In this document: piece after piece, positions 17,977 through 28,224 of the stretch | Layout: every line of letters begins with the position of its first letter | How positions within the stretch are numbered: position 1 is the first letter of the stretch | DNA from: Micromonospora cremea | GTDB lineage: Bacteria > Actinomycetota > Actinomycetes > Mycobacteriales > Micromonosporaceae | DNA: 64,000 nt | Direction: 5' to 3' | NCBI RefSeq assembly: GCF_900143515.1 | Contig: NZ_FSQT01000002.1 | Coordinates: forward strand, 1,365,501-1,429,500 | The notes under the pieces: generated by a model | Database searches by the model: none | The model's input: only the letters and a program-made list of their open reading frames with translations | Told to the model about the DNA's origin: nothing | Made by a program: the position numbers and the translations under genes

Positions 17977-19305
17977 CTACCGCAGGAACCCTTCGTAGTT
18001 CCGCTGCATGAGTTGGCTCTCGATCTGCTTCACGGTCTCCAGACCGACGCCGACCATGATGAGCACAGCGGTGCCGCCGAACGGGAAGTTCTGGTACTGC
18101 TGGTTGTCCAACCAGATGAAGAAGAAGTTCGGCAGGATCGAGATCACGCCGAGGTAGAGCGCGCCCGGCAGGGTGATCCGGCTGAGGATGAAGTCCAGGT
18201 AGTCCGCCGTCGGCTTGCCCGGGCGGATGCCCGGCACGAACCCGCCGTACTTCTTCATGTTGTCCGCGACCTCGGTCGGGTTGAACGTGATCGAGACGTA
18301 GAAGTACGTGAAGAAGATGATCAGCAGGAAGTAGACCGCGATGTAGATCGGGCTGCTCGGGTTGACCAGGTTGTTCTGGATCCAGGCCTGGGTCTTGCCC
18401 GGGTCGGTCTGGTCGAAGAACTGCAGGGCCAACTGCGGCAGGTAGAGCAGCGACGAGCCGAAGATGACCGGGATCACACCGGCCTGGTTGACCTTGAGCG
18501 GGATGTAGGTCGAGGTGCCGCCGTACATCCGCCGGCCGATCATCCGCTTGGCGTACTGCACCGGAATGCGGCGCTGAGCCTGCTCGATGAAGGTGACCGC
18601 GGTGATGACCACCAGGACCAGCGCGATGACCAGGGCGAACATGTCCCAGCCCTTGCTGGTCTTGATCTGCCAGCCCTCGCTGGGCAGTCGCGCGGCGATC
18701 GAGGTGAAGATCAGGACGGACATGCCGTTGCCGACGCCCCGGTCGGTGATCAGCTCACCCAGCCACATGACCATGCCGGTGCCGGCGGTCATGGTCATCA
18801 CCAGGATGGTCAGGGTCAACCAGTCCGGGATGCCGGTGCCCGTGGGGATGATCGGGAACTGGTCGCAGCGGTTCTGGAAGAGCTGACCCGAACGGGCCAG
18901 CGCCACGAACGCCGAGGCCTGCAGCACACCGAGACCCAGGGTCAGGTAGCGGGTGTATTGGGTGATCTTCGCCTGGCCGGCCTGGCCCTCCTTGCGGAGC
19001 TGCTCCAGGCGCGGGATCACGACGGTCAGCAGCTGCAGAATGATCGACGCGGTGATGTAGGGCATGATGCCCAGCGCGAAGACCGAGAGCTGTAGCAGCG
19101 CTCCGCCGGAGAAGAGGTTGAGCAGGTTCAGCACACCCGTCGACTCACCCTGGAGGGTGTCGAGGCACTTCTGCACGTTGCCGTACGAGACGCCCGGACT
19201 GGGCAGCGTGGCACCCAGCCGGTAGACCGCGATGATGCCTACTGTGAACAGCAGCTTCTTGCGCAGGTCAGGCGTACGGAACGCACTGAGAAAGGCGGAC
19301 AGCAA
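17977..19305 (-). CDS. secY: Protein translocase subunit SecY
   Basis: 442 residues, ten transmembrane helices: the channel of the Sec translocon, partner of SecE (49014-49406). Typical segments are GIMPYITASIILQLL, the plug region FSGGALLQLSVFALG and the cytoplasmic loop ending YAKRMIGRRMYGG. The start is TTG at 19305: AGGAGG lies 6 nt upstream and gives MLSAFLSAFRTPDLRKKLLF, the usual N-terminus. Upstream readings to 19413 lack support. It is separated from rplO by a strong terminator, so it needs its own promoter. Confidence 0.97.
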   Translation of the reverse strand: MLSAFLSAFRTPDLRKKLLFTVGIIAVYRLGATLPSPGVSYGNVQKCLDTLQGESTGVLNLLNLFSGGALLQLSVFALGIMPYITASIILQLLTVVIPRLEQLRKEGQAGQAKITQYTRYLTLGLGVLQASAFVALARSGQLFQNRCDQFPIIPTGTGIPDWLTLTILVMTMTAGTGMVMWLGELITDRGVGNGMSVLIFTSIAARLPSEGWQIKTSKGWDMFALVIALVLVVITAVTFIEQAQRRIPVQYAKRMIGRRMYGGTSTYIPLKVNQAGVIPVIFGSSLLYLPQLALQFFDQTDPGKTQAWIQNNLVNPSSPIYIAVYFLLIIFFTYFYVSITFNPTEVADNMKKYGGFVPGIRPGKPTADYLDFILSRITLPGALYLGVISILPNFFFIWLDNQQYQNFPFGGTAVLIMVGVGLETVKQIESQLMQRNYEGFLR

Positions 19306-19397
19306 CTTCTTCCTCCTGCGCGAGGCGGGCCGCCGGTGATCCCTGGCGGGTCGGGGTGAATCCCGGGCGAGCGCCCGGAATCCATGGCTGGGATGGG

Positions 19398-19403
19398 ACT
19401 CTA
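19398..19403 (-). promoter_or_regulatory. Candidate extended -10 box for secY-adk
   Basis: TGT followed by TAGAGT on the minus strand forms an extended -10, 93 bp before the TTG start and downstream of the rplO terminator. No good -35 is present, so this is tentative. Confidence 0.35.
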
Positions 19404-19485
19404 ACAGCCCCATCCCGGTCCGGGCAGGTGCGCCCGACTACATAAACCGATTCCGATATTACCGGGCGCATACGTCCCAGGTAGA

Positions 19486-19528
19486 CCATGGCGCCCGCCA
19501 GTTGGTCACAACTGGACGGGCGCCATGG
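19486..19528 (-). terminator. Terminator between rplO and secY
   Basis: A 19-bp stem (12 bp CCATGGCGCCCG/CGGGCGCCATGG, one bulged A, then 7 bp) closes on a GTCA loop and lies 10 nt behind the rplO stop. It splits the spc ribosomal genes from secY. Confidence 0.8.
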
Positions 19529-19538
19529 GTCGTACGCC

Positions 19539-19982
19539 TTACAGCTCGGTGACGGAGCCACCGGCGGCGGCGATCTTCTCCTTGGCCGACGCACTGAACG
19601 CGTGCGCCGACACCTGGAGCGCCACCCCGCCGAGATCCCCGGTGCCGAGGACCTTGACCGGGTGACCCTTGCGGACCGCGCCGGACTCGACCAGCTCGAG
19701 CGGGCCGACCTGGCCGCCGTTCGGGAACAGCTCGGCGAGTCGGTCCAGGTTGACAACCTGGAAGACCACCTTGAACTTGTTCTTGAAGCCCTTCAACTTC
19801 GGCAGGCGCATGTGGATGGGCATCTGCCCACCCTCGAACGCCGCCGAGATGTTCTTGCGGGCCTTGGAACCCTTGGTACCGCGACCAGCGGTCTTGCCCT
19901 TGGAACCCTCACCGCGACCCACACGGGTCTTCGCGGTCTTGGAACCGGGCGCCGGGCGCAGGTGGTGCACCTTGATCGTCAT
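19539..19982 (-). CDS. rplO: 50S ribosomal protein uL15
   Basis: 147 residues with the Gly/Lys-rich N-terminus ([25 protein letters not shown]) and the [18 protein letters not shown] motif of bacterial uL15. It is a late-assembly protein of the large subunit. Its ATG overlaps the rpmD stop by one base (TAATG), implying coupled translation. Confidence 0.98.
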   Translation of the reverse strand: MTIKVHHLRPAPGSKTAKTRVGRGEGSKGKTAGRGTKGSKARKNISAAFEGGQMPIHMRLPKLKGFKNKFKVVFQVVNLDRLAELFPNGGQVGPLELVESGAVRKGHPVKVLGTGDLGGVALQVSAHAFSASAKEKIAAAGGSVTEL

Positions 19983-20164
19983 TACTCGACCTCCTCGACC
20001 TTCACGAGGTGGTTCACAGTGAAGATCATGCCGCGGATCTCGGGCCGGTCCTCCTTGACCACCACGTCGTTGATCCGCTTGAGACCGAGCGAACGCAGCG
20101 AATCACGCTGGTTCTGCTTGGTCCCGATGCCGGATCGGACCTGGGTGACCTTCAGACGTGCCAT
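19982..20164 (-). CDS. rpmD: 50S ribosomal protein uL30
   Basis: 60 residues, the single-domain bacterial form ([43 protein letters not shown]). It overlaps rpsE by one base (TGATG) and rplO by one base, so the three are probably translated as a coupled set. Confidence 0.98.
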   Translation of the reverse strand: MARLKVTQVRSGIGTKQNQRDSLRSLGLKRINDVVVKEDRPEIRGMIFTVNHLVKVEEVE

Positions 20165-20778
20165 CAGTGCGCCACCCCCGCACGCGACGCCAGCATGGCG
20201 GCCGGCGCGACGTCCTCCACCGGCAGGCCACGACGCGCCGCGACCTGCTCGGGGGACTCAAGCCCCTTCAGGGCCGCCACGGTGGCGTGCACGATGTTGA
20301 TCGGGTTCGACGAGCCGAGGCTCTTGGAGAGCACGTCGTGGATACCGGCGCACTCCAGCACGGCGCGCACCGGACCACCGGCGATGACACCCGTACCGGC
20401 GGAGGCCGGCTTGAGCAGCACCACACCAGCGGCGTCCTCACCCGTCACCGGGTGCGGAATCGACTGGCCGATCCGCGGGACCTTGAAGAAGTGCTTCTTG
20501 GCCTCCTCGACACCCTTGGCGATCGCCGCGGGCACCTCCTTGGCCTTTCCGTAGCCCACGCCGACCGTGCCGTCGCCGTCACCAACGATCACCAGGGCGG
20601 TGAAGCTGAAGCGACGACCACCCTTCACGACCTTGGCGACGCGGTTGATCGCGACGACCCGCTCGAGGTGCGGGGTCTTCTCGACGGGCGCGTTTCCGCG
20701 GCCGCCCTCACGGCGGTTGTCGCGGCGACCACCCTCGTTGCCACCGGACCCGCCGCCACGGCGCTGTTGACCTGGCAT
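20164..20778 (-). CDS. rpsE: 30S ribosomal protein uS5
   Basis: 204 residues. A basic, Gly/Arg-rich N-terminal extension ([21 protein letters not shown]) of ~35 residues precedes the double-stranded-RNA-like S5 domain ([19 protein letters not shown]) and the C-terminal domain ([19 protein letters not shown]). It contributes to decoding accuracy and mRNA entry. Confidence 0.98.
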   Translation of the reverse strand: MPGQQRRGGGSGGNEGGRRDNRREGGRGNAPVEKTPHLERVVAINRVAKVVKGGRRFSFTALVIVGDGDGTVGVGYGKAKEVPAAIAKGVEEAKKHFFKVPRIGQSIPHPVTGEDAAGVVLLKPASAGTGVIAGGPVRAVLECAGIHDVLSKSLGSSNPINIVHATVAALKGLESPEQVAARRGLPVEDVAPAAMLASRAGVAH

Positions 20779-20811
20779 CAGCAGCCTTCCTTATCTCTCG
20801 TGACGGGGTTG

Positions 20812-21201
20812 TTAGAACTCGAGCCCGGCTTCGCGGGCGGCGTCGGCAAGCGCGGCGACTCGCCCCGCGTACCGGTTGCCGCCGCGGTCGAAGACGACCT
20901 TGGAGACGCCGGCGGCCTTGGCCCGCTCGGCGAGCAGCGCGCCCACCTTGCCGGCGAGGGCGCTCTTGTCGCCCTCCGCACCGCGCAGCGAGGCGTCCAG
21001 GGTCGACGCCGACGCCAGGGTGTGACCCTTGGTGTCGTCGACGATCTGGGCGACCATGTGCCGCAGCGAACGGGTGACGACCAGGCGCGGACGCTCGGCC
21101 GTACCGCTGACGTTCTTGCGGACCCGGAAGTGCCGACGCGCCCGCCCGACGGCGCGCTTGGCGGCGACGCCGCGGCGGCGCTTGAGCAGCGTGGCGGTCA
21201 C
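20812..21201 (-). CDS. rplR: 50S ribosomal protein uL18
   Basis: 129 residues, 5S rRNA-binding. It shows [19 protein letters not shown] and the C-terminal [28 protein letters not shown]. It starts at GTG within a GTGA overlap with the rplF stop, so its translation is likely coupled to rplF. Confidence 0.98.
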   Translation of the reverse strand: MTATLLKRRRGVAAKRAVGRARRHFRVRKNVSGTAERPRLVVTRSLRHMVAQIVDDTKGHTLASASTLDASLRGAEGDKSALAGKVGALLAERAKAAGVSKVVFDRGGNRYAGRVAALADAAREAGLEF

Positions 21202-21740
21202 TTCTTACCTGCCTTTCCAGCCTTGCGGCGGATGACCTCGCCCTGGTACTTGACGCCCTTGCCCTTGTAGGGCTCCGGCGGGCGGATCTTCCGGATGTTG
21301 GCGGCGACCTCACCGACCTGCTGCTTGTCGATGCCGGCCACGTGGAACAGGGTCGGCCGCTCCACCGTGAAGGTGATGCCCGCCGGTGCGGGAACCAGCA
21401 CCGGGTGCGAGAACCCGAGCGCGAACTCGAGGTCCGTGCCCTTGGCGGTGACCCGGTAACCGGTGCCGGCGATCTCCAGGCTCTTGCGGTAGCCCTCGGT
21501 CACGCCAACGATCATGTTGGCTACCAGCGTACGGCTCAGGCCGTGCAGTTCCTTGGCCTTGCGCTCGTCGTTCGGGCGGTTGACGCTCAGCTGCCCGTCC
21601 TCGGCCCGCTCGATCGTGATCGGCTCGGCGAGGGTGTGCTGGAGCTGGCCCTTCGGGCCCTTGACCTTGACGGTCTGCCCGTCGATCGTGATGTCGACGC
21701 CGGCTGGTACCGGGATCGACTTACGTCCAATTCGCGACAT
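21198..21740 (-). CDS. rplF: 50S ribosomal protein uL6
   Basis: 180 residues with the duplicated L6 fold: [19 protein letters not shown], then [22 protein letters not shown], and the C-terminal signature [12 protein letters not shown]. It lies near the factor-binding site. The ATG at 21740 is the family start; the upstream reading to 21791 is rejected because it overlaps the end of rpsH and lacks conservation. Confidence 0.98.
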   Translation of the reverse strand: MSRIGRKSIPVPAGVDITIDGQTVKVKGPKGQLQHTLAEPITIERAEDGQLSVNRPNDERKAKELHGLSRTLVANMIVGVTEGYRKSLEIAGTGYRVTAKGTDLEFALGFSHPVLVPAPAGITFTVERPTLFHVAGIDKQQVGEVAANIRKIRPPEPYKGKGVKYQGEVIRRKAGKAGKK

Positions 21741-21756
21741 TTCTACCTGTCTCCCG

Positions 21757-22164
21757 TTACCAGACGAAGGCGAGGACTTCCCCGCCAACACTCCGCTTGC
21801 GGGCCTGCCGGTCGGTGAGCAGCCCCTGGGACGTCGAAATGATCGCCACGCCCAGCCCGCCGAGCACCCGCGGGAGCCCGTCCGACTTGGCGTACACCCG
21901 GAGCCCGGGCTTGGACACGCGCTTGATTCCGGCCAGGCTCCGCTCCCGGTTCTGGCCGTACTTCAGCTCGACGACCAGTCGCTTGCCGACGGCACCCTCC
22001 TCGGGCTCCTCGACCGACCAGGTGGCGATATAACCCTCGGCCTTCAGGACCTCGGCGATGTTCGCCTTGATCTTGGAGTAGGGCATCTTCACCTGATCGT
22101 GGTACGCCTGGTTGGCGTTACGCAGACGCGTGAGCATGTCTGCGATCGGGTCGGTCATCGTCAT
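21757..22164 (-). CDS. rpsH: 30S ribosomal protein uS8
   Basis: 135 residues ([20 protein letters not shown] to the C-terminal [27 protein letters not shown], with the 16S-binding STSxG loop). In E. coli uS8 is the spc-operon repressor. The ATG at 22164 is the conserved start. A 116-bp gap with two hairpins separates it from rpsN. Confidence 0.98.
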   Translation of the reverse strand: MTMTDPIADMLTRLRNANQAYHDQVKMPYSKIKANIAEVLKAEGYIATWSVEEPEEGAVGKRLVVELKYGQNRERSLAGIKRVSKPGLRVYAKSDGLPRVLGGLGVAIISTSQGLLTDRQARKRSVGGEVLAFVW

Positions 22165-22193
22165 GGATTTCGTCAGCCTTTCTCGCCGGGGTT

Positions 22194-22269
22194 CCCGGGG
22201 CATCGGCCCCGGGCCTACGGCGAAGAGCAATACCTAATCGGTGCAGGAGTTCCCGGCCGACGGCCGGGA
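22194..22269 (-). promoter_or_regulatory. Two tandem hairpins in the rpsN-rpsH gap
   Basis: Stem 1 is an 8-bp CCCGGGGC/GCCCCGGG (22194-22201 with 22206-22213). Stem 2 is an 8-bp TCCCGGCC/GGCCGGGA (22251-22258 with 22262-22269). They lie directly before the rpsH ribosome binding site, where an S8-responsive element could act; that role is inferred. Confidence 0.4.
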
Positions 22270-22280
22270 CGCGGTCGCCC

Positions 22281-22466
22281 TTACCAGGAAGCCTTGGACA
22301 CACCCGGCAGCTCACCGCGGTGGGCCATCTCCCGGAGGCACACCCGGCAGAGACCGAACTTGCGGTAGACCGCCTTCGGGCGCCCGCACCGCTGGCAGCG
22401 GGTGTACGCGCGAACCGAGAACTTCGGCTTCGCGGCCGCCTTGATGATCAGCGCCTTCTTGGCCAT
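22281..22466 (-). CDS. rpsZ: 30S ribosomal protein uS14, zinc-binding type Z
   Basis: 61 residues, the short form with Cys24, Cys27, Cys40 and Cys43 (CQRC and CRVC) all present. It stands in the standard spc position right after rplE (1-bp gap). Many actinobacteria carry a zinc-free paralogue elsewhere, which is used when zinc is scarce; none is in this window. Confidence 0.98.
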   Translation of the reverse strand: MAKKALIIKAAAKPKFSVRAYTRCQRCGRPKAVYRKFGLCRVCLREMAHRGELPGVSKASW

Positions 22467-22467
22467 C

Positions 22468-23034
22468 TCAGTTCTCCTTGAACGGGAAGCCCAGGAGCTT
22501 GAGCAGCGCCCGGCCCTCGTCGTCGGTCGTGGCGGTGGTGACCACCGTGATGTCCATGCCCCGCTGGCGATCGATCCGGTCCTGGTCGATCTCGTGGAAC
22601 ACCGACTGCTCGGTCAGACCGAACGTGTAGTTGCCGTGCCCGTCGAGCTTGCGCCCGTCGAGACCGCGGAAGTCACGGATACGCGGCAGCGCGATGGACA
22701 GCAGCCGGTCCAGGAACTCCCACATCCGGTCGCCGCGAAGGGTGACCTTCGCGCCGATCGGCATGCCCTCGCGGAGCTTGAACTGCGCGATGGACTTGGT
22801 CGCCCGCCGCACCTGCGGCTTCTGGCCGGTGATCGTGGCGAGGTCGCGGACCGCGCCGTCGATCAGCTTGGCGTCGCGAGCAGCCTCGCCGACACCCATG
22901 TTGACGACGATCTTGACCAGCCGCGGCACCTGCATGGGGTTGCCGTAGCTGTGCTGCTCACGCAGCTGGGCCACGATCTCGTTGCGGTACCGCTCCTTGA
23001 GGCGCGGCATGGTCTTTTCGGTAGCCGTGGTCAT
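22468..23034 (-). CDS. rplE: 50S ribosomal protein uL5
   Basis: 188 residues, binding 5S rRNA and contacting P-site tRNA. Typical motifs are [42 protein letters not shown] and [21 protein letters not shown]. The ATG at 23034 overlaps the rplX TGA (TGATG); a GTG one codon upstream (23037) is an equally placed alternative. Confidence 0.98.
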   Translation of the reverse strand: MTTATEKTMPRLKERYRNEIVAQLREQHSYGNPMQVPRLVKIVVNMGVGEAARDAKLIDGAVRDLATITGQKPQVRRATKSIAQFKLREGMPIGAKVTLRGDRMWEFLDRLLSIALPRIRDFRGLDGRKLDGHGNYTFGLTEQSVFHEIDQDRIDRQRGMDITVVTTATTDDEGRALLKLLGFPFKEN

Positions 23035-23354
23035 CACAGGTCCTTACCGGTGCTACGCGCGATGCGGACCTTCTGGCCGTTGTCGTCGATCCGGTAACCG
23101 ACGCGGGTCGGCTTGCCGTCGGAGTCCAGGACCTGCACGTTCGAGACGTGGATCGGGGCCTCCTGGGTGACGATGCCGCCGGTCTTGGCGCCACGCTGGG
23201 TGGTGCTGATGCGGGTGTGCTTCTTGACCCGGTTCACGCCCTCGACCAGGACCTTGTCCTGCCGCGGGTAGGCCGCGATGACCTTGCCCTTGGCACCCTT
23301 GTCCTTGCCGGCGATGACGACGACCGTGTCGCCCTTCTTGACCTTCACGGTCAC
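23034..23354 (-). CDS. rplX: 50S ribosomal protein uL24
   Basis: 106 residues with an N-terminal KOW motif ([22 protein letters not shown]) and [14 protein letters not shown]. It is an assembly initiator of the large subunit. The GTG at 23354 overlaps the rplN stop in a GTGA; a second GTG two codons on (23348) is possible. Confidence 0.97.
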   Translation of the reverse strand: MTVKVKKGDTVVVIAGKDKGAKGKVIAAYPRQDKVLVEGVNRVKKHTRISTTQRGAKTGGIVTQEAPIHVSNVQVLDSDGKPTRVGYRIDDNGQKVRIARSTGKDL

Positions 23355-23719
23355 AACACCTCCGGCGCGAGGGAAATAATCTTCATGAACCGCTTGTCCC
23401 GCAGCTCCCGGCCCACCGGGCCGAAGATGCGGGTACCGCGCGGGTCTCCGCCGTCCTTGATGATGACGGCAGCGTTCTCGTCGAAGCGGATGTATGAGCC
23501 GTCCGGCCGCCGCTTCTCCTTGGCGGTGCGGACGATGACCGCCTTGACGACGTCGCCCTTCTTCACACCGGCACCCGGGATCGCGTCCTTGACGGTGGCC
23601 ACGATGACGTCGCCGATGCTCGCGTAGCGCCGACCGGAGCCACCGAGAACCCGGATGCACAGGATCTCCCGAGCACCCGTGTTGTCGGCGACGCGCAGTC
23701 GCGACTCCTGCTGAATCAC
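23351..23719 (-). CDS. rplN: 50S ribosomal protein uL14
   Basis: 122 residues, starting [20 protein letters not shown] and containing [14 protein letters not shown] and the [18 protein letters not shown] end. It lies at the subunit interface. It opens the spc operon, 97 bp behind rpsQ, with a hairpin in that gap. Confidence 0.98.
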   Translation of the reverse strand: MIQQESRLRVADNTGAREILCIRVLGGSGRRYASIGDVIVATVKDAIPGAGVKKGDVVKAVIVRTAKEKRRPDGSYIRFDENAAVIIKDGGDPRGTRIFGPVGRELRDKRFMKIISLAPEVL

Positions 23720-23743
23720 GTCTATCTCCTATGTCTGCCGGTT

Positions 23744-23767
23744 CTCCGGCCGCCGTGGCGGCCGGAG
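23744..23767 (-). terminator. Hairpin between rpsQ and rplN (S10/spc boundary)
   Basis: CTCCGGCCGCC and GGCGGCCGGAG (23744-23754 with 23757-23767) form a 10-bp stem with a CGTG loop. It sits at the border of the S10 and spc gene sets, 49 nt behind the rpsQ stop. Confidence 0.55.
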
Positions 23768-23816
23768 CCTGGCGGAACCTACGCCCGACGCAACGCCGGG
23801 CGAGCTCGAGCCTTCG

Positions 23817-24095
23817 CTACTTGGCCTTTTCCAGGATCTCCACGATCCGCCAACGCTTGGTGGCGCTCAGCGGCCGGGTCTCCATGATCAGGACCCGGTC
23901 GCCGGTGCCAGCGGCGTTCTGCTCGTCGTGAACCTTCAGCTTGCTGGTACGGCGCATGATCTTGCCGTACAACGCGTGCCGAACCCGGTCCTCGACCTCG
24001 ACCACGACGGTCTTGTCCATCTTGTCGCTGACCACCAGGCCCTCACGAACCTTACGGCGGGCCCGCGCGTCGGCGGTGGTGGTGTTCTCGGTCAT
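23817..24095 (-). CDS. rpsQ: 30S ribosomal protein uS17
   Basis: 92 residues, an OB-fold 16S binder ([48 protein letters not shown]). A short Thr/Ala-rich N-terminal extension ([12 protein letters not shown]) is typical of actinobacteria. It overlaps rpmC by 4 bp (ATGA) and is the last S10-operon gene. Confidence 0.98.
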   Translation of the reverse strand: MTENTTTADARARRKVREGLVVSDKMDKTVVVEVEDRVRHALYGKIMRRTSKLKVHDEQNAAGTGDRVLIMETRPLSATKRWRIVEILEKAK

Positions 24096-24328
24096 GATGC
24101 AGTCACCTCAGTCGGCGCGGCCGAGAGCCCCAGCTCGCGCTCGCGCATGATCGTGTAGATCCGGGCGATCTCCCGACGGATGACCTGCAGCCGCCGGTTG
24201 TTGTCCAGCTGCCCAGTTGCGGCCTGCACGCGGAGGTTGAACAGCTCCGCCTTGGCCTCCCGCAGCTTCGTGACCAGCTCCTCCTCGGAGAGCTCACGCA
24301 GCTCGGTCGCCTTAACGCCCGCTGCCAT
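24092..24328 (-). CDS. rpmC: 50S ribosomal protein uL29
   Basis: 78 residues, two long antiparallel helices ([20 protein letters not shown] and [21 protein letters not shown]). It lies at the tunnel exit beside uL23, where trigger factor and SRP dock. Its start and the rplP stop share one base. Confidence 0.98.
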   Translation of the reverse strand: MAAGVKATELRELSEEELVTKLREAKAELFNLRVQAATGQLDNNRRLQVIRREIARIYTIMRERELGLSAAPTEVTAS

Positions 24329-24753
24329 CAGGATTCACCCACTTCGCGCGTAACAATGCGGCACTTCATCGGGAGCTTGTGGATCGCGCGACGCATCGCC
24401 TCTCGCGCAATCTGCTCATTGGGGAAGGACATCTCGAAGAGAACCCGCCCCGGCTTGACGTTGGCGACCCACCACTCGGGCGAACCCTTACCGGAACCCA
24501 TCCGGGTTTCGGCCGGCTTCTTGGTGAGGGCCTGGTCCGGGAAGATCGTGATCCAGACCTTGCCACCACGCTTGATGTGACGGGTCATCGCGATACGCGC
24601 CGACTCGATCTGGCGGTTGGTCACGTACGCCGGCTCGAGAGCCTGGATCCCGAACTCGCCGAACACCACCCGGTTACCACCCTTGGACGCGCCACTGCGG
24701 TCCGGGTGGTGCGGCTTGCGGAAGCCCTTCGGGGGCTTGCGCGGCATCAGCAT
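24328..24753 (-). CDS. rplP: 50S ribosomal protein uL16
   Basis: 141 residues, starting [21 protein letters not shown], with the conserved [31 protein letters not shown] and the [18 protein letters not shown] loop near the peptidyl-transferase centre. ATG at 24753 has AGGAGGG at proper spacing. Confidence 0.98.
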
Positions 24754-24756
24754 CTG

Positions 24757-25629
24757 TCAGCCCTCCTGCTGCGTTTCTGCCGGAGCGGAAGCCGTGGCAG
24801 CGACAGCAGCGCTGTCGACCGGCTCGCCGCTCGGCGTCTCGGCCTGCTGCGCGATGGTGGTCGCGGCAGCCCGGCCGGCCTCGGTGCCACCGGCGGTCGT
24901 GCCGGACGAACCGGACCGACCACGGCGCGGCCGCTCCGGACGGTCGCCACGCTCACCACGACGCGGGCGCGACGGACCGGCCTCGGCCGGAGCCTCCCGA
25001 CCCGGAACCGCGTCGCCCTTGTAGATCCAGACCTTCACGCCGATCCGGCCGAAGGTGGTACGGGCCTCGAAGAAGCCGTACTCGATGTTGGCCCGCAGCG
25101 TGTGCAGCGGAACCCGGCCCTCGCGGTAGAACTCGGTCCGGCTCATCTCGGCGCCGCCGAGACGACCCGAGACCTGCACACGGATGCCCTTGACGACCGG
25201 GTTCTTCATCGCGGACTGCATGGCCTTGCGCATCGCCCGACGGAAGCTGACCCGGCTGGACAGCTGCTCGGCCACGCCCTGCGCGACGAGCTGCGCGTCC
25301 GACTCGGGGTTCTTCACCTCGATGATGTTCAGCTGCACCTGCTTGCCGGTGAGCTTCTCGAGCTCGCCGCGGATCCGGTCGGCCTCCGCACCCTTACGGC
25401 CGATGACGATGCCCGGCCGGGCGGTGTGGATGTCGACGCGGACCCGGTCGCGGGTGCGCTCGATGTCGACCTTGGAGATGCCGGCGCGCTCGAGGCCCTT
25501 GGACATCATGCGGCGGATCTTGACATCCTCGCCGATGTAGTCCTTGTAGAGCTTGTCCGCGAACCAGCGGGACTTCCAGTCGGTCGAGATGCCGAGCCGG
25601 AACCCAGTGGGGTGAACCTTCTGACCCAT
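24757..25629 (-). CDS. rpsC: 30S ribosomal protein uS3 with long C-terminal extension
   Basis: 290 residues, longer than the usual ~210-235. The core has [20 protein letters not shown], the KH-domain [11 protein letters not shown] (GxxG region) and RMGGAEMSR-like [24 protein letters not shown]. From ~215 on there is an Arg/Ser/Ala-rich, low-complexity tail ([20 protein letters not shown]) ending EGG. Such tails are common in actinobacteria. It is part of the mRNA entry site. One-base overlap with the rplV stop. Confidence 0.98.
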   Translation of the reverse strand: MGQKVHPTGFRLGISTDWKSRWFADKLYKDYIGEDVKIRRMMSKGLERAGISKVDIERTRDRVRVDIHTARPGIVIGRKGAEADRIRGELEKLTGKQVQLNIIEVKNPESDAQLVAQGVAEQLSSRVSFRRAMRKAMQSAMKNPVVKGIRVQVSGRLGGAEMSRTEFYREGRVPLHTLRANIEYGFFEARTTFGRIGVKVWIYKGDAVPGREAPAEAGPSRPRRGERGDRPERPRRGRSGSSGTTAGGTEAGRAAATTIAQQAETPSGEPVDSAAVAATASAPAETQQEG

Positions 25630-26087
25630 TACTCGGCGTCCTCCGTCTTGCTCTGCGCTTCGGCCGGTGCGGCCTGCGTCGCCGGGGCGGCCTTCTTCGC
25701 CGCGGCCTTCCTCGGCGCTGCCGGCGCGACCGCCTCGACCGCCACCGTGATGTGGCAGGTGCGCTTGCGGATCCGGAACGCCCGGCCCTGCGCCCGCGGC
25801 TGGAACCGCTTCATCGTCGGGCCCTCGTCCACGAACGCCTCGCTCACGAGCAGCGCGTCGGGGTCCAGCCGCTCGTTGTTCTCCGCGTTGGCGATCGCGC
25901 TAGCGAGCACCTTGTACACCTGCTCGCTCGCAGCCTGCGGCGCGAACTGCAGCACCGTGAGAGCCTCCTTCGCGGGCAGGCCGCGGACGAGGTTGACCAC
26001 CCGGCGCGCCTTCATCGGCGAGATGCGCACGTGCCGCGCAACCGCCCGCGCGCCCGGAAGCACCGGAGCGTCGCCCTTTCCTGGCAT
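25629..26087 (-). CDS. rplV: 50S ribosomal protein uL22
   Basis: 152 residues. The globular part is canonical ([27 protein letters not shown]) and the beta-hairpin that lines the exit tunnel lies at ~80-110 ([24 protein letters not shown]). An Ala/Lys-rich tail of ~35 residues follows. Confidence 0.98.
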   Translation of the reverse strand: MPGKGDAPVLPGARAVARHVRISPMKARRVVNLVRGLPAKEALTVLQFAPQAASEQVYKVLASAIANAENNERLDPDALLVSEAFVDEGPTMKRFQPRAQGRAFRIRKRTCHITVAVEAVAPAAPRKAAAKKAAPATQAAPAEAQSKTEDAE

Positions 26088-26128
26088 CGCTGTAACCCCT
26101 TGTTCCCTCTATCCGTATGCCCGCGGCG

Positions 26129-26410
26129 TCAGCGCCGACGGCTCTTCCGGTCGTCCTTCTCGTGACCCTTGAACGTGCGGGTCAGCGCGAACTCGCCGAG
26201 CTTGTGCCCGACCATCGCCTCGGTCACGAACACCGGGACGTGCTTGCGTCCGTCGTGCACCGCGATCGTGTGCCCGAGCATCTCCGGGATGATCGTCGAG
26301 CGCCGCGACCAGGTCTTGATCACGTTCTTCGAGCCCTTGTCGTTCTGCACTTCCACCTTCTTGAGCAGGTGGTCGTCTACGAACGGGCCCTTCTTCAGGC
26401 TGCGAGGCAT
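26129..26410 (-). CDS. rpsS: 30S ribosomal protein uS19
   Basis: 93 residues, fully conserved ([20 protein letters not shown], the [27 protein letters not shown] core, [21 protein letters not shown]). It binds the 16S head next to uS13. It sits 12 bp behind rplB. Confidence 0.98.
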   Translation of the reverse strand: MPRSLKKGPFVDDHLLKKVEVQNDKGSKNVIKTWSRRSTIIPEMLGHTIAVHDGRKHVPVFVTEAMVGHKLGEFALTRTFKGHEKDDRKSRRR

Positions 26411-26422
26411 GTCTTATCTCCC

Positions 26423-27262
26423 TCAGCCGCGCTTACGCGTGGCGTAGCGACGGCGGACGATCAGCCGGTCACTCGGCTGGCCCTTACGGCGGGTACGGCC
26501 CTCGGGCTTACCCTGCGGGTTGACCGGGTGGCGACCACCGGAGGTCTTACCCTCACCACCACCGTGCGGGTGGTCGACCGGGTTCATGGCGACACCACGG
26601 ACGGTCGGGCGCTTGCCCTTCCACCGCATACGGCCGGCCTTACCCCAGTTGATGTTCGACTGATCGGCGTTGCCGATCTCGCCGACGCTGGCGCGGCAGC
26701 GCACGTCCACCCGCCGGATCTCGCCGGACGGCATACGCAGGGTCGCGTACACGCCCTCACGGCCGAGCAGCTGGATGCCGACGCCGGCGGAACGGGCCAA
26801 CTTGGCCCCGCCACCCGGACGCAGCTCCACGTTGTGGATCGTGGTACCGACCGGGATGTTGCGCAGCGGCAGGTTGTTACCCGGCTTGATGTCGGCGCCC
26901 GGGCCGGACTCGACGCGGTCGCCCTGCTTCATGTCCTTCGGCGCGAGGATGTACCGCTTCTCGCCGTCGGCGTAGTGCAGCAGCGCGATGCGCGCCGTGC
27001 GGTTCGGGTCGTACTCGATGTGAGCGACCTTCGCCGGCACGCCGTCCTTGTCGACCCGCTTGAAGTCGATCAGACGGTACTGGCGCTTGTGACCGCCACC
27101 GTGGTGCCGCGTGGTGATCCGGCCGTGGGCGTTACGCCCGCCCTTCTTCGGCAGCGGAGCCAGCAGCGACTTCTCCGGCGTGGACCGGGTGATCTCGGCG
27201 AAGTCGGCGACACTGGAGCCACGTCGGCCCGGCGTCGTCGGCTTGTACTTACGGATAGCCAT
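26423..27262 (-). CDS. rplB: 50S ribosomal protein uL2
   Basis: 279 residues with the SH3/OB domains and the [25 protein letters not shown] loop that reaches the peptidyl-transferase centre, including the conserved His. It is needed for subunit joining. Normal length for the family. Confidence 0.98.
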   Translation of the reverse strand: MAIRKYKPTTPGRRGSSVADFAEITRSTPEKSLLAPLPKKGGRNAHGRITTRHHGGGHKRQYRLIDFKRVDKDGVPAKVAHIEYDPNRTARIALLHYADGEKRYILAPKDMKQGDRVESGPGADIKPGNNLPLRNIPVGTTIHNVELRPGGGAKLARSAGVGIQLLGREGVYATLRMPSGEIRRVDVRCRASVGEIGNADQSNINWGKAGRMRWKGKRPTVRGVAMNPVDHPHGGGEGKTSGGRHPVNPQGKPEGRTRRKGQPSDRLIVRRRYATRKRG

Positions 27263-27274
27263 TGTCTACACCCC

Positions 27275-27577
27275 TCAGCTGACCGGGCCGCCGAAGGCCT
27301 CGATACGGTCACCGTCAGCCAGCTTCACGATCGCCCGCTTGGTCGCCTTGCGCTGACCGAAGCCGGTCTTGGTGCGCTTGCGCTTACCCTGGCGGTTGAG
27401 CGTGTTGACCGTCAGGACGCGGACGTTGAAGATCTGCTGGATAGCGATCTTGATCTCGGTCTTGTTCGCGTCCGGGTGCACCAGGAAGGTGTACCAGTTC
27501 CGGTTCAGCTCGCTGTAGCTCTTCTCCGAGACGACCGGCGCCACGATGATGTCGCGCGGGTCGGCGATCGTGCTCAC
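27275..27577 (-). CDS. rplW: 50S ribosomal protein uL23
   Basis: 100 residues ([44 protein letters not shown]). It is the docking site for trigger factor and SRP at the tunnel exit. It begins with GTG inside a GTGA overlap with the rplD stop. Confidence 0.98.
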   Translation of the reverse strand: MSTIADPRDIIVAPVVSEKSYSELNRNWYTFLVHPDANKTEIKIAIQQIFNVRVLTVNTLNRQGKRKRTKTGFGQRKATKRAIVKLADGDRIEAFGGPVS

Positions 27578-28224
27578 TTGCCACCCTCCTCGGTGGTCTC
27601 GGCGGGCACGCCCAGGAACTCGTCCAGGGCGTCCTTGGTGAAGACCACGTCGTCGGCCACCAGCACGTCATACGTGTTGAGCTGGCCGGACTCGATCAGG
27701 TGCACCCGCGGCTCGTTGCGCAGCGACACCCAGTTCAGCTCGTCGGTGCTGCTCAGCACGACCAGGACCCGACGGGCCTCGGTGAGCTGGGTCAGCGTGG
27801 CCAGGGCCGCCTTGGTCGACGGCTTCTCGCCCGAGACGAACGCCTCGACGACGTGCACCTGCCCGGCGCGGGCCCGGTCGGAGAGGGCACCCCGCAGCGC
27901 GGCGGCCTTCATCTTCTTCGGGGTCCGCTGGCTGTAGTCGCGCGGCACGGGACCGTGCACCACGCCACCGCCGGCGAACTGCGGCGCGCGGATCGAGCCC
28001 TGCCGGGCGCGACCGGTGCCCTTCTGCTTGTACGGCTTCTTGCCGCCGCCGGCGACCTCGCCGCGGGTCTTGGTCTTGTGCGTGCCCTGTCGGGCCGCCG
28101 CGAGCTGGGCCACCACGACCTGGTGCATCAGCGCGACGTTGGCCTGCACGTCGAAGATGTCAGCCGGCAGCTCGACGGAGCCGCTGGTGCTGCCTTCGAC
28201 GGTGCGCACGTCAACGGTGGTCAC
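27574..28224 (-). CDS. rplD: 50S ribosomal protein uL4
   Basis: 216 residues. The tunnel-lining loop is present ([28 protein letters not shown]); residues equivalent to the macrolide-contact segment ([14 protein letters not shown]) look wild-type. In E. coli uL4 represses the S10 operon; here a leader upstream of rpsJ may have its own control. GTG start in a GTGA overlap with rplC. Confidence 0.98.
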   Translation of the reverse strand: MTTVDVRTVEGSTSGSVELPADIFDVQANVALMHQVVVAQLAAARQGTHKTKTRGEVAGGGKKPYKQKGTGRARQGSIRAPQFAGGGVVHGPVPRDYSQRTPKKMKAAALRGALSDRARAGQVHVVEAFVSGEKPSTKAALATLTQLTEARRVLVVLSSTDELNWVSLRNEPRVHLIESGQLNTYDVLVADDVVFTKDALDEFLGVPAETTEEGGK